From Halisarca cf. caerulea (lineage: Eukaryota > Porifera > Demospongiae > Chondrillida > Halisarcidae), in contig CAUJGJ010000012.1 in assembly GCA_963170055.1 (NCBI GenBank), positions 90,339-154,338 on the forward strand: a stretch of 64,000 nt of DNA, written 5' to 3'. Position 1 is the stretch's first letter. Every line of letters begins with the position of its first letter. The notes under the pieces were generated by a model. That model was not told where the DNA came from. It saw only the letters and a program-made list of their open reading frames with translations, and searched no databases. The translations under genes were made by a program, and so were the position numbers. Positions 1 through 19,800 of this stretch are shown piece after piece.

Positions 1-2
1 GC

Positions 3-6016
<6,014 letters not shown>

Positions 6017-6242
6017 TGTTATAGTGTTGTACTAGCTACTCTTTCATAGATCTAGGTTGCCTTTAATGCTATAAAAATAATTATTACATCACAATATAAA
6101 GGGTGTTAACGCTTGTGGTGCGTGGGTCGCTGCGGTTGCGTGCCTTGGAACGCGCCGACTATTTAACCTGTTGCGAGGAGAGGCTATCGTTGCGGCGTAC
6201 ATTCATACACTTGTCGTGTAGAGAGTACGTGTCCTGTGCGAG
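6017..6242 (+). promoter_or_regulatory. POLR1A 3' / filamin-A 5' intergenic region
   Basis: Only 226 bp separate the POLR1A stop (6014-6016) from the filamin ATG (6243), so this stretch must hold the POLR1A 3' end and the filamin 5' UTR/promoter. The first half is AT-rich (AATATAAAG near 6093 may serve as a variant poly(A) signal). The second half is distinctly GC-rich with CpGs. No clear TATA box was seen. Confidence 0.45.
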
Positions 6243-7581
6243 ATGGCTGAAGCCGACTGGAAGAGAATTCAGAAGAAAACATTTACACGATGGTGTAACG
6301 AACATTTGCGGCAATGCGGTATGATCGTTGAAGACCTAGCGGTAGACCTATGTGACGGTCTGAAGCTTATTGCTCTACTGAAAGTTCTTTCACCAAATTC
6401 TAAGGCAATCAAGCGGTATAACAAGAAACCGAAAATCAGAGCGCAGAAGTTGGAAAATGTTCAGGTGGCACTAGATTTTATTGCGAGTGAAAAGGTCAAA
6501 CTGGTTAACATAGGTAAGTTATATGCACGCACTTTTGTAGGTCGACGCCGAGCATGATATTGTTATATAATTTCGGCACATGCAGGAGTAGATAGCTATA
6601 GCTAGATTACTATTATTAATTTTAAAACTAAAATTAAAATGCAATCGAGCTAGTTTATATAGTCAACATCATCGATCCTTTTGCAGAGGTTTCAGCACTA
6701 GCCTAGCTATATATAGAATTTATTATAATTATATTAATTATTATAAATTATATAATATACCCTATGTATGCCCCTGGATACTTGGTGTAATATATAAGGT
6801 ATACCAGTATATACGTAATTAACTTGAGGCATACTGTAAATCAATTTTGAATTGCATTTGTGCAAACATATGCATGCTGCATGTACAAGTCATGTTGTGT
6901 TTGTGAGTGTATAACTCATGCTGTGCGTGCAAGTTTAAATTCCGTTATATAGACTGTACATGTATATTCCCCAAACTGCTTACCATGCATGCAATTGTCC
7001 CTTTCTACCACATAATTCAAGTGTGCAAGATTTGGATGTGTTAAGTACATTATGAAGAATTATTTATTCACATTTAATTGCATGACCATATAAGTCATCT
7101 ATATCAAGTGAAGATTTTGTGGACATTTATTCTTACAAGGCTCTAGCTGTTTTGTCCTATACACTAATCAAAGAACTGGAGTAATGGCCAAATTACTGCA
7201 GTTATAACACTTAATAGGCCCAGCTGTCTCCACCATCCCTGATGGCCCCTCGTGCAATCAGGGGTTGCCCATCTGTGAGGTTGCAAACCTCACGAGATGG
7301 GGAGGGCTGGGCTGCAGCTGAAGAGAAGTGGCATGTCTACCTAACTAATAGCAGAAGTGATTCTCAACCCTAAACTTGGCAATATCCAGGCTAATAGCAT
7401 TTGGCACCAGCCAATGACCAGCACCTCCCTAAGAGCCTGATAAAGAAATTGAGGCTGACAGGTATGATTTCACCTGCAGCAGCTGAGTATCCCAGTTTTC
7501 ATCCTTCTAAAGCACCACTTGCTGGCAACAGGCTTAAGCTCTTAAAATAGATTACTAACCAGCCCCTCACACCATCTGGAC

Positions 7582-7668
<87 letters not shown>

Positions 7669-7688
7669 ACACACACACACACACACAT

Positions 7689-7738
<50 letters not shown>

Positions 7739-10700
7739 ACACACACACGAGCGCGCGCGCACACACACAAACGTACACACAACACACATAAACGTACACA
7801 CAACACACAGAGACACCGTATAGGTGTTAATTTTGTGGGAATTCATTTTTGATAATTTCATGAATGAGCCTGCATTTGCGAAAATTTAATCGCAAATACA
7901 TGTATTTGGTTAGATGTATAGTCTATTTGTCTAATATATAGTAGGTACTGGTCCATTCGCAAAACTAAAATTGCAAAATTACAGCCAAGTTCTTCCATTC
8001 ACGAAATGCACGCCCACAAAAATTAATGCCTATATGGTATAGCAATTATTATATACAATGAGACCTCACTTATCCACACCTCAGATATCCAGTTCCCTCA
8101 CCTTCCTCAGTAGTTTTCATTGGAACAAATCTGCAATAATACTTCTGTACACTATACTACTGCCCCCTCGTTTATCCAGTTCCCTCACTCTATCTGCAAA
8201 TTTCATCCAGAATGGATGTGTGCGGATACGTGAGGTCTGACTGTATATGTATGAATATTGGTAAAACTTACACGTATTGTACTACCTACAGAAGTAATGC
8301 TACACTATTTCATTGAATGCAATTAAGTCTTATATTCAATCCTGCATATATGTATGCTTTGAGTAGGTCTTAAATGACTTAAATAGGAGTAGTGGCTCTA
8401 ATTATCTGTGTTAGGTGGTGCTCAAGCTGTACACTGCAATCTCTTAGATCTAGAATCTTCTATGCTGGAGTATTGATATGCTTGATTACTGGTGTTCCTC
8501 TGTAATAATATTACGTATGTATAATATTGTGCATAATAGGTAATCAATGTCTCATCGGGTTCTCTCTCTGTTAATATGCCATAGGAACATCAGATATTGT
8601 TGACTCCAATATGAAGCTCATCCTTGGATTAGTATGGACACTTATTCTTCACTACCAGATTAGCATGGGCTTCGGTCTGACAGATGACTCCAGACGCAGT
8701 GGCACCACTCCTAAGCAAGCACTTCTCAATTACATCAACGTAAGTGTTTGTATAATTCATAATTTGGGAAATTTGCAACCAATACATAGTATCTCAAACT
8801 ACAAGGAAGTCTGGGTGACTTGAAACTCTGGGACCAGTAAAAATATATAGACTCAATTTGTCATGACCTCTACATACTTATAATGGACTTTTTCTCATTG
8901 AATTCAATTCTCATATACCGTACCCTACTGTAAATGCATGTTTATAGGCAAATGTAGTCAGGAAATCTAGAAATCCAGTTAAGGAAGTTTAATTTAACTA
9001 GACTCCACCCATGTAGAGTACTTTGAAATAAATGTCTACTGTATAAGCACAAATATTATTCTAAAGGGGTATACATTTCATGAATCAATAACTTGATTGT
9101 AGTACATGATTTATTTTCTATTTCTATTTTTGCATGCAAATGGAGCAGCCACTATAATATATTAGCTAAACAAACTAAGTACCTAACCAAAATTTAATAT
9201 TTTGCATAAAGTTAAGCTCATTTGCTGTTCAAATCAAGTCCTGTGAAAATTACCACCTACTGTATATACTGTATATGGTATGAAGCGGAGGCTGAGGGAC
9301 CATATGCCACATACATAGTGTGTTTGTTCCATTAAAATAGCCAGACTACGTATACCATTTGTCAGCCTGTATTAGATTACTATAATATTATGTGCACACA
9401 TTAAAGGCTATGTATGTTCGAAAATTTATATCCCTGCTGTTCTTTCGCTACAATAGGAACAAGTCTCAATTCCAAACAAGCAAATAAAGAACTTTACCAC
9501 AGATTGGAACGATGGTACATTGATTGCTGCTCTAGTAGATGCAACAGCACCTGGCCTATGTCCAGAACATGCAGTCATGGAACCACAAAATGCCCTTGAA
9601 AATGCAACACATGCTATGAAACTTGCTGAGGAATGGCTTGGTGTACCACAGGTAAGCATGCAGAGACGATTATACTACCATAATTTTAGCAATATGTGTA
9701 TTTGTAAGGTTGTATAAAAACCATTTAAAAATGGTAAAAGTATGTAGGATTGACACAGGATCGTGCAAAAAGCCGTTATCAAAAAAGGATTCTCCTAGAA
9801 CACTTGGAACAAGGGTAAGTTACAAAACCAGTACAGGGCTAGGTGGGCAAGGGGCAAGACAGGCATAGGGCTAGACGAGCATAGGGCTACACATACATGA
9901 GGCTAGACGGGTATAGGGCTAGACAGAGTTTAGTTGGATTGAGTGCACACTGTGTAAATTCCTACATCCTGCACGTGCAGCACATTCTACAGTACATATG
10001 TGCTGTGGGATGTAGGAATTTACACAGTGTGCACTCAATCCAACTAAACTCTGTCTAGCCCTATACCCATCTAGCCTCATGTATGTGTAGCCCTATGCTC
10101 GTCTAGCCCTGTAGTGCCGTGAATGGTCCCCTGCCGTAAGTTGTCCCCCTCTCGTTTCATCAATACTAAACCCTAACCCAACCCTCACCCTACCACCTCA
10201 AGGGTATAGAGTTTGTATTCGATAAGCGCCCACGCCAGACAACTTTTAGAGGGGACAAGATTTGGTGTGACAGCCCTGTGTCTGCCTTGCCCTTTGTCCA
10301 CCTAACCGTCTACCGGTTTTGCAACTTACCCTTGTTCCAAGTGTTTTTGGAGAATCCTTTTTGATAATGCCTTCTGCACGATCCTGTGTCAATCCTACAT
10401 CCTTTTACCATTATTGAATGGTTTTTATACACCCTTGTTCGTGCGATTTTTCCTTTTATAGCGAACCGGTTGTTTGAATAGTTTTCCACTGCAGTTGAGA
10501 AGGAACACGATCAAATCTTGTAAGATAAGGAAACTAGAATCTATGCAGTTACCTGACTAAAATCAATTGATGTACCCATCTAGAAACAAATGCTCGAACA
10601 AAAAGAGCGCTGAAGTCGACGATCATCGAAGTACAGGCCTTGTGTACGCACATGTACATCTAGTCTCGCATAGCCATTTCACTAGTCCGAAAATGGCTGA

Positions 10701-13289
10701 TCCGGCGAATGTATGGAATTTGCCTAGTAATTTTTTCTCGCTTTAGAAGTGTAGGTGTTGCTTCAAAACCTACAAAAGGCACTTCGCGCAAACAATCGGA
10801 GCTCACTGGCGAAAGATGAGACCTCTGGACCCTTCGTGACGACCTGTAGCTCAGTTCAAAAAAACGACGAGAAGAAGAAGAAGAATCTTAAAATGTGCTG
10901 GTGTTGCGTAGCCATACATTTTCGTCTAAAATTTCGAAGTTCTTTAAAGAAATTGGCCTATGAAGGGTTTTAACCACTTCGTCTTCTAGCTAGTGTGTCA
11001 AAAGGCACCAATATCACTTCTAAATGCTTCTAACTGTACTGGGTCGTTAGTTTTCGGACGAAAACAAAATTTGTGCTAATGTATGGCGGCCATGTTTTTT
11101 CGGAGTCAATCCTACATATGGAGTACTACCATACTCCATAATACTACATGTGTACAACACACCGCAGAGCTCTCAACTCTCAAGGCTAGTGCACACATAG
11201 CACGTGACGTCGACGCATTCGCAAGCGGATCGCAATTAGGTTGCATTGTCCAATGCCCACGTATTGCACAACGACATTAATTAATTAATCTCCTGCTCAA
11301 AATGTCGTTGTGCAATACGAAAAATATGAGAAAAAAAAACAAAAATTATTTTGCAGAGGATGGCACGGTATCCAGTTGTTCCTAAAAGCTTCTTTATCGA
11401 GGTAAGTAGATCGTTTTCATCAAAATATGCCTCATCCGACAATTATAGTACAATTTGCTTTGTTCATAGGCAAAGATTGTTGCCGTTTGTCGCAGCCTAG
11501 CCTGTATTTATGCTTCTGTCGCACTTCAACTGTTACTATTTGTGAGAAGAAAGCATATGAAGAGTACCCGTACCATACCGGCCATTTCATTAACAAAGGA
11601 ACATAAGAAAAAAGAAAATCAGCTGCAGAAGCCATTCTTATGGCCTACGTTTACGTAAAAAGTTGAACTCCGTTCAAGTCTTGCGTAACGTACATGACGT
11701 CGACGGCATGCAATGCTCACAAGAGCGCAACTAGTCTAGCTAGCTAGACTAGAGCGCAACCGCAACGCAGAGCGAAACGTTAACGTTACGTAGCATGTGT
11801 GCATTGGCCTTAACGCATTGTGCGTGAGACACACACATCAGCACCACAGCTCATGCTCACACGCATCAGTGTCACCTTTCTCACGCAATTAATCAGTTGG
11901 CAATTAAGGTAATGTATAAACATTGTCATACACTAATGAGGTGGCAAACCATGCAGCTACAATTGCTACTGATACCACTTCCACTTCCCAAACTTAGGCC
12001 AGTGTGGTTCAAAGGGTATTTTAACCATGCCATAAGCATATTATCTTTACTATTTACCATGCAAATTTTGAAATTCTTTCTGAAACAGCATTATAATTGT
12101 TGCATATTATTACATTTTAGATGATCAACTTGAAAGCATGTCTCACTCATAAGCATGGCAATCTCACTCATTCCAATACAAGATCTCACACATAGGGTAC
12201 ACAAATAAAGGTTGAGAGCTCTGCGACACCTGGTAGCCATGGTTCATATTTATTTTAGAGCTAATGCATGTGTGCAAATAAACCTTATTCTGTCATATTT
12301 TGTGTCATCCCTACACATAGAGACAATAAACAACTGAGTTTAGGTACCCTTTTTCTACCATTATCACATGCATGCGGAATGTGAATCCCAGATCATTCAA
12401 AGAATGAAAATTTAAGCCGACCTTCTTTCCTTGAGTAAGCCTTCAATTCATTGTATGGAATGAATTCAGCTGCTAATCTCTGCAAGATCAAATCTTAAAA
12501 TCAAAATCTGGTAAAAAAAACTTTTTGCCTTAAAATTGAATACAGCTCAGTACATACCTCCAAGGGGATACAAAATCAGTGCTTAGTATCAGAGGTACTT
12601 ACTATCAGGGTTGGTTTATGTACATGAGGTATGCACAGGGACAGAATGATGAGTACTTATATACTATCCAGGAGTATGTACTACACCAAGTTCCACTGCA
12701 TGTAGTTGCCTAGATAATCTGGTGGAGTGAAGTACGATAAAGGCAATTTTTACACATCTTAAGGCTCTCAAGCTTTAACAATATGCATTAAGGTGATCGA
12801 AGTGGGAGTGTATTATGTTCAATAACATGCACACCTGAGGCACCATGACCTGCATCCTACAATCAAAGCATTTTGTTCATTCTTTATGACACACAAATAT
12901 ATCTTATTCAGCAACCTGTCCACTATACACAGTCAGCACTTACTAGACATTTTGACACTGGAGATGATCGAATCCAGCAAATTAATAAAGCCAATATTCT
13001 TTATACCAAGTTTAGAAAGATCACACAATTCTTCTCTTCTACATTCCTAGTGTCAAGAGAGGTGAACAAAATAAATGTTTTAAGTATATTGTCTTTTTGA
13101 TCCTAGATTCTCTTTGTTATCCCAAACACTGAAATATACACATGTAGAATTGTGTCAGGTTCCTGTCAGACTGTCTAGTGACCTTTTCTTTTAATTTCAT
13201 AAGTATAGCAATTCTTCTCGAATAACAATTATAGTGAAGGCCTGCTTTATATATATATAATATAGCTATATAGCTCTTTAAATATTCAC

Positions 13290-13334
<45 letters not shown>

Positions 13335-13844
13335 AATATCTTCAGATATTAGCATATATTTATATATGTGAATATCTGAAGAGCTTTCTCAAAGGAAGAG
13401 TCAGTGAGCAACTTTAAAGGGAACAAATTGGAGGAGTAGATTGTTTGCTTTTTATATGAATCCTATACACCTGACCTCTTCAAGCCTTTAAATTCTAATA
13501 ATAAATGATTCAAATCCAGTTAAATTCACTATAATAAGTATTAGACTAATTGAAAAGGCTATTTTATTCCTATTCTTAGTGCATTATTATTGTGATTTCG
13601 ATTAGGGTCCTGCCTGCATGGGGGAATTGATCTGCACTATACGTATAAGCGATATCTACTACTGTTATCTATCATATACTGTACTAATAATAATATCTGA
13701 ATGTGTAGAGACTTCAGTTGGTGCATTGCATCTGAATGTGTAGAGACTTCAGTTGGTGCATTGCATTGAGTGCACTCTGTGCATAAGGCATTAATTATTA
13801 CCCTGTGCGCACATGTGCAGCAGGGATAAAGCAATCGGTTGGGT

Positions 13845-13898
<54 letters not shown>

Positions 13899-16800
13899 AT
13901 ATATATATATATATATATGTATATCCTTTTAGCCCTGATTGCAATCGATAGCAGCGATACGCTGAGTTCGTTTACCAGCCAAACTACTAAAAATTCATAT
14001 ACATGTACGAAATTTCTCTTATATCGTTCAAAAAAATTTGTTCTTTCAAAGTGAAACGCAGGTCAGATTTACACCTGTAGGTAAGGTTCGCCATTTTGTT
14101 GCCATACTTCGTCATGTATGTAAGCTAGCGCCAAGGAGTAGCTGCAATAAAACATCCAAAAGGACCAGAGGTCCTTCTCTGGAAGTCAGAGAAACCATGG
14201 AAGCTATCGAAGAAGGGAAGTAAGGTAATATTACAATGATAATTGGGACATACACTCAGTAGGCTTTTAGTATTATCCACATGCAAACGGTTCTGAATCA
14301 ATAGATTATCTCAGATTGACACAGCTAAAAAGACTAAACTGCAGCAGTCAGAGGCACCTGAGAGGAGGAAGAAGAGGCTGAAGGACATGTCAGCATGCCA
14401 GGCTGCTAATATACGATATACCAATGACATGCATCCTCAAAAACTTGTTATGCATATTATATATCGATATTCATTCTCACAGCTACATACGTATTCTTTC
14501 AAATGCATGCATGCATGATTGCATTGCCTCTGTATAACTATATACAGTACGTAACTATTGATTCTGAAGTGCCCATATATAGCAATATCGAGGCCACATG
14601 CAGGGCTGCATGGGGTATGCATGTGCTCTATGAGCACTTCTAGTTTTTAGAGAGTAAACAGGTTGCACACTTCAGATGAGAGCCTGTTGCCCCCTCTCCC
14701 CCAATCCAACCCTCATAGTAGTCTCCTACAAAATTATCTATAACAGTCCCAGAAGTTCAATGCAATATATGTAGAGTTTTTGCAACCAATATTATGCATT
14801 TCATGATCACAAAAACCATTGAATTGGCTCTCCACATGCAAGATGTACATTGTATAGTTTATGAGAGAAGCTGCAATAATTATTTCTATATAGTATTTTG
14901 TCTTGTATCCCTTTTCGGGGTGGATACATGCATGTCCAATTGTGCTCCTTTATATTACTGATACCTTATAGGCGTTAGTTTAAGCAGCACGTACATTTTG
15001 CGATTGAAGAACTTGACTGTATGTAATTCGCCATTTCATTTTCATGAATGGACCAGTCCCTACTATATATTAGATAAATAGACTACGTACGTATCTAACG
15101 AAATATTCGTGAACGAATTTTCACAAATGCAGCTTTATAATCATCTGTGAAATTTGCGAATTAAATGAAGTCCTGTGAGAATTAACACCTATACAATGCA
15201 TATCCATGCACACTTCTACCATAGATAATAAGTTGTAAGGTAGAACCCTATGCTTAAATTTTCTTTCTAATACTTTTTTAGGTATTGCAGCCAGAAGATA
15301 TGGTCAACCCCAACGTTGATGAGCTCAGCGTGATGACATATGTCTCAATGTTCCCAGAAGCAGAGCTAAAGGAAGGTGCTCCTCTGAAATCAACTGGTGC
15401 TGATGCATCAAAAGTTAAAGTTTATGGTAAGGGTGTTGAGCCAGAGGGGATCAGTACTGATGATGCTACAGCAGAGTTCACTGTAGATGTAAAAGATGCA
15501 GGAGTTGGTAAATTGAATGTAACTTTGGAAGGTCCTGAGGGTCAAGAAGAGATGTTTATAACTGACAAAAAGGATGGCACTTTTGCTTGTTCCTATGTCC
15601 CTGGTGTCCATGGCATATACACCCTTACTGTCAAGTGGAATGGACAGCAAGCTCCTGGATCACCATTCAAAGTTAATGTATCCCAAGGCTCTGATGCCTC
15701 TGTATGCAAAGCATATGGTCCAGGACTGCAAGGTAGCAATTTGAAAGAAGGCTGTGAAACAGAATTTTGGGTGGAAACAGAAGGAGCAGGAGAAGGAACT
15801 CTCAGTTTATCTATTAGAGGACCAAAAGGCCCTGTGATTGGTGAAGAGTACATGCATGTTGAGGATGAGGGAAATGGAAAGTTTCACATATTCTACACAC
15901 CTCCTTCTGCTGGTCAGTACATTATAGAAATTCTATTTGGTGGTCTGCACGTTGATGAAAGTCCGTATAAAGTTCATATAGCTCAGGATCATCCTGATGC
16001 TTCCAAGTGCCGTGCTGAAGGTGATGGCATAACAGGGAAAGATCTAGAGGTGGGGAAAATTTGTACTTTCTGGGTGTACACAAAAGGTGCTGGAAGAGGT
16101 GACCTTGTGGTCCACATTCGCAACAAATCAGGTCAAGTTCCTGCCCAATGTAAATCACTGGATGATAGTGTGTATGAATACTCCTACATGCCAGAAGAAG
16201 ATGGAGAGTATGTAATCACGGTCAAGTATGGCGGAGAAAATATTCCAGGCAGTAGGTTCAAAGTGAATGTAGAGCCCCCCACAGATCCATCTAAATGTGT
16301 GGCATCAGGACCAGGGTTGGAGCCTCAGGGAGTCAGAGTTGGCATTCCAACCAAATTCGAGGTTCGTACGAAGGATGCTGGACATGGTGATCTTGATGTT
16401 GCCATTTCTGGCCCTGAAGGAATCCTGATACCTGAATGTACTACCTCTCCATACACATATGACTACACCTATGAAGCCAAGGTTCCAGGTACTTACACAG
16501 TCGATGTGCAGTATGCAAATGAGCACATTCCAAATTCCCCATATACAGTAGCTGTAACTGACACAAACAAAGTGCGTATAACTGGTCCGGGGATGAATGG
16601 TGAGTTTCTTCCCATCAACGAGCCCCTAGAATATTTCATTGATGCTCGTGAAGCTGGACCGGGAAAAGTAGGCTGCAGTGTTCAGGGTCCAATGCGTCCA
16701 GATGACTACGACCAGTCTGCTCCTAAGATCACAGACAATGGAGATGGTACATTTTACATCCACTACACCCCTGTAGATGCTGGTCGTCTCAAGATGAATG

Positions 16801-19800
16801 CTACTTTTGCTGAAGCAGCGATTCCAGACACTCCCATTAAGCTCCACATTTTCGATGCCAGTCAAGTCCTGGCAGAGGGAAAGGGCTTGGAGGACGGGAA
16901 TGTTTCGGGCGAGCTGACAACATTTGGTGTGGACATGAGAAAAGGTGGAGAAGGTCGTCTGAATGTCAACATTGACGGTCCTTCTCGTACTCCAGTGACA
17001 GTGAAGGACCAGGCCAATAATATGGTCAAATGTGAATACATCCCTTTAGTTGCTGGTGAATACGACATCAGTATTCTATGGGAAGGGGTTCATATTCCCA
17101 GTAGTCCTTTCCACATCAATGTCCGCCCAGCAATTGACCCATCAGCTGTAGTGTGCTATGGAGAAGGTGTAGAAGGAGGTAATCTTTTCACGGATATGTG
17201 GGCAGAATTCTTTGTTGACTACAAGAAGGCTGGGAAAGGGGAACTTCAAGTCCAAGTGAAGGGTCCTGGAGGAGGTGAGGAACTTCAGATGGAGGATATT
17301 GAGGAAGGTCTGCACAAAGTGAGATATTTCATTGATCCTGATGAAGCCGGAGAGTACACAGTTGAAGTTATGTTTGCTGACCAGCCTGTTCCTGACAGTC
17401 CATTCAAAGTGAATGCTGCCTGGAAAACAGATCCATCTAAGGTAAAGGCTTATGGGCATGGATTGGAAGGAGGCACAGTAAAACAGTGGGTGGAATTTAC
17501 TCTTGATATGTCCAAGGCTGGCAGTGGGAATCTTGCATTATCAATTGAAGGTCCAAGTGAAGCAGAAGTGAAAGTGGATGACAAAGGAAATGGCATGGCT
17601 GTTGTTCAGTTTTATCCCGAAGAACCAGGAGAATACAAAGTGAATGTTTCCTTTGCAGATGAGCCAATTCCACGCTCTCCCTTTACGCCCGTGTTTGAGC
17701 CATGTACTGATGCTAGTAAGGTTACAGCATCTGGTCCAGGTATTCAGCCACATGGTATGAAAGTTGGTGACCCTGGTACATTTTTAGTAGACACAAGTTT
17801 GGCTGGTCCAGGGGCCCTTGATGTTACTGTTGATGGACCCACTTCAAGGTCAGAAACACCTGTCCGTAATCAGCCATCAGACACAAATGCCTCAGCTGGA
17901 AGCAGCAATAAGCGCCCGAGCAGTAGAAGACGAAGCAGTTCATTCCGTTCTAGTGCAAGACCTCACATTACCAATAATAATGATGACACCTACACTGTTC
18001 AGTACAATCCCAGGAAAGTTGGTCAGTATGCTGTAGCTGTCACCTATGATGGAGTGAATATTGCCAACAGTCCCTTCACCGTTTTTGTCACTGAACCAGA
18101 CAAAGTTAAAGTCAGTGGACCAGGTATCACTGAAGATATTGACAGTGTTTTTTGTGCTAATAATCAGCTTGTATATGCTATTGACAGTGGAGATGCTGGT
18201 GAGGGTGAGATTGAAGTAGAAGTCACTGACCCTAAAGGATGCAAGGAAAATGTTGAGATAGAAAAAATTACAGATGAAAATTTTGTTGTTAAGTTCACTC
18301 CAGATCTACCTGGAACGCATTCAATGAAAATGGCATTCTCAGGTACAGAATTACCTTGTAGCCCAGTACAGCTCCCAGTAGTCAACCCCAATGCAGTGTT
18401 AGTCACTGGAGAGCTCTTAGATGGATCCCCAGTACAAGTAGGAACACCTATTGATTTCACAATTGATGCATCAAAGGCTGGTGAAGGGGAGCTTGGTGTG
18501 AATCTCGAAGGCCCATCGAAACTCACCGTGCAACCAAATAAGGAGGAAGATGGGAAACTAAGCTTTAGCATCAATGATATGGAGGCTGGTGAATACAAAT
18601 TGTTTACAACTTTTGCAAATAAACCTGTACCGGGTTCCCCTAATACCATTGATATATATGACCCATCCAAGGTGACTGCCAGTGGACCAGGGATCACAGG
18701 AGAAGGTACACATGTGGGAAAACCAGCCAAAGTCATTTTGGACACCACTTGTGCAGGCAAAGCTCCACTGTCTGCTGTTGTCAAATTTCCCAATGGAGAA
18801 GAGTCCACATTGGAGTTGCAGCCTGAGGAAGAAACTCCTGGAGTATTCTTAGGAGAATACACCCCTGAAGAGCCTGGACAATGTGAGGTGTCTATACAGT
18901 ATGGTACATCACCCATTTCTGATGAGCCATTTAAGGCCTCGATTGGGAATCCAAGTGCTGTGAAGATAAAACCTCCAGAAGTTGATGAAGAAGTTGCAGC
19001 AGAGTGGGTGGATGCTGTTGAATCTTCTCCAGACTTGCTGCCATTGTTTGCTACTGTAGATGAACCCAGCACAATTGATGTCTTTACTACAGATGCAGGT
19101 CCTGGTCAGCTTGATGCTAAATTTAAGCCCTTACACGGAAGTGGTTCACCATTAGTTGATTACGAGTTCACTGAATTGGAACCTGATCACTACCATTTAT
19201 ACTTCACTCCACATGAGGCAATTGATTTGGAATTAGAAATTCTTTTCAACAATTTTCCTATTGGAGAATCACAGAAGATCATATTGTCTGACCCAAAGAA
19301 ATGTACTGCCTCTGGACCTGGTCTATTACCTGGCCTTATAGCTAATCAAGAAACATCTTTCAACATCAAGGCTGAAGATGCCGGTCCAGGAAACTTTGCA
19401 GTCCACATATTTGACCCATCCAATGAAGAAATACCAGTGACCATGGAAGTTCTTGGCAACTATGAGTGCAAAATCTCATACACACCCACTACAGCTGGTA
19501 ATTACAGAGTTGCAGTATGCTATGCAAAGGGCAACATTGAAAATAGTCCGTTTACAGTTGCAGTATGCGATCCCATGGCTGTGGTTGCATCCGGCCCTGG
19601 TCTCAGCACAGCTACTTTAAATGAAGAAGCAGAGTTTACTGTAGATCTCAGTGAAGCTGGGGAAGGTTCTTTGGGGATATCCCTTGAAGGTCCCAAGAGA
19701 ACTGAAGTTACTTGTGCTGACAATGAAGATGGGACATTTAGAGTCACATACACTCCTACTCTGGCTGGCATGTACCAGTTTAATATCAAGTTTGCTGATA

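Noticed and set aside
7499..7861. Cys-Val repeat proteins on the minus strand
   Set aside because: Translation of an (AC)n microsatellite in three frames.
13839..14054. Tyr-Ile-rich ORF
   Set aside because: Arises from the (TA)n tract; no homology or splice support.
18164..19072. 302-codon open frame on the minus strand inside the filamin-A exon
   Set aside because: It mirrors the sense codons of the filamin repeats (Ser/Pro/Thr-rich antisense of Gly/Glu/Asp-rich repeats); similar antisense frames appear along both filamin exons and none has a family match.
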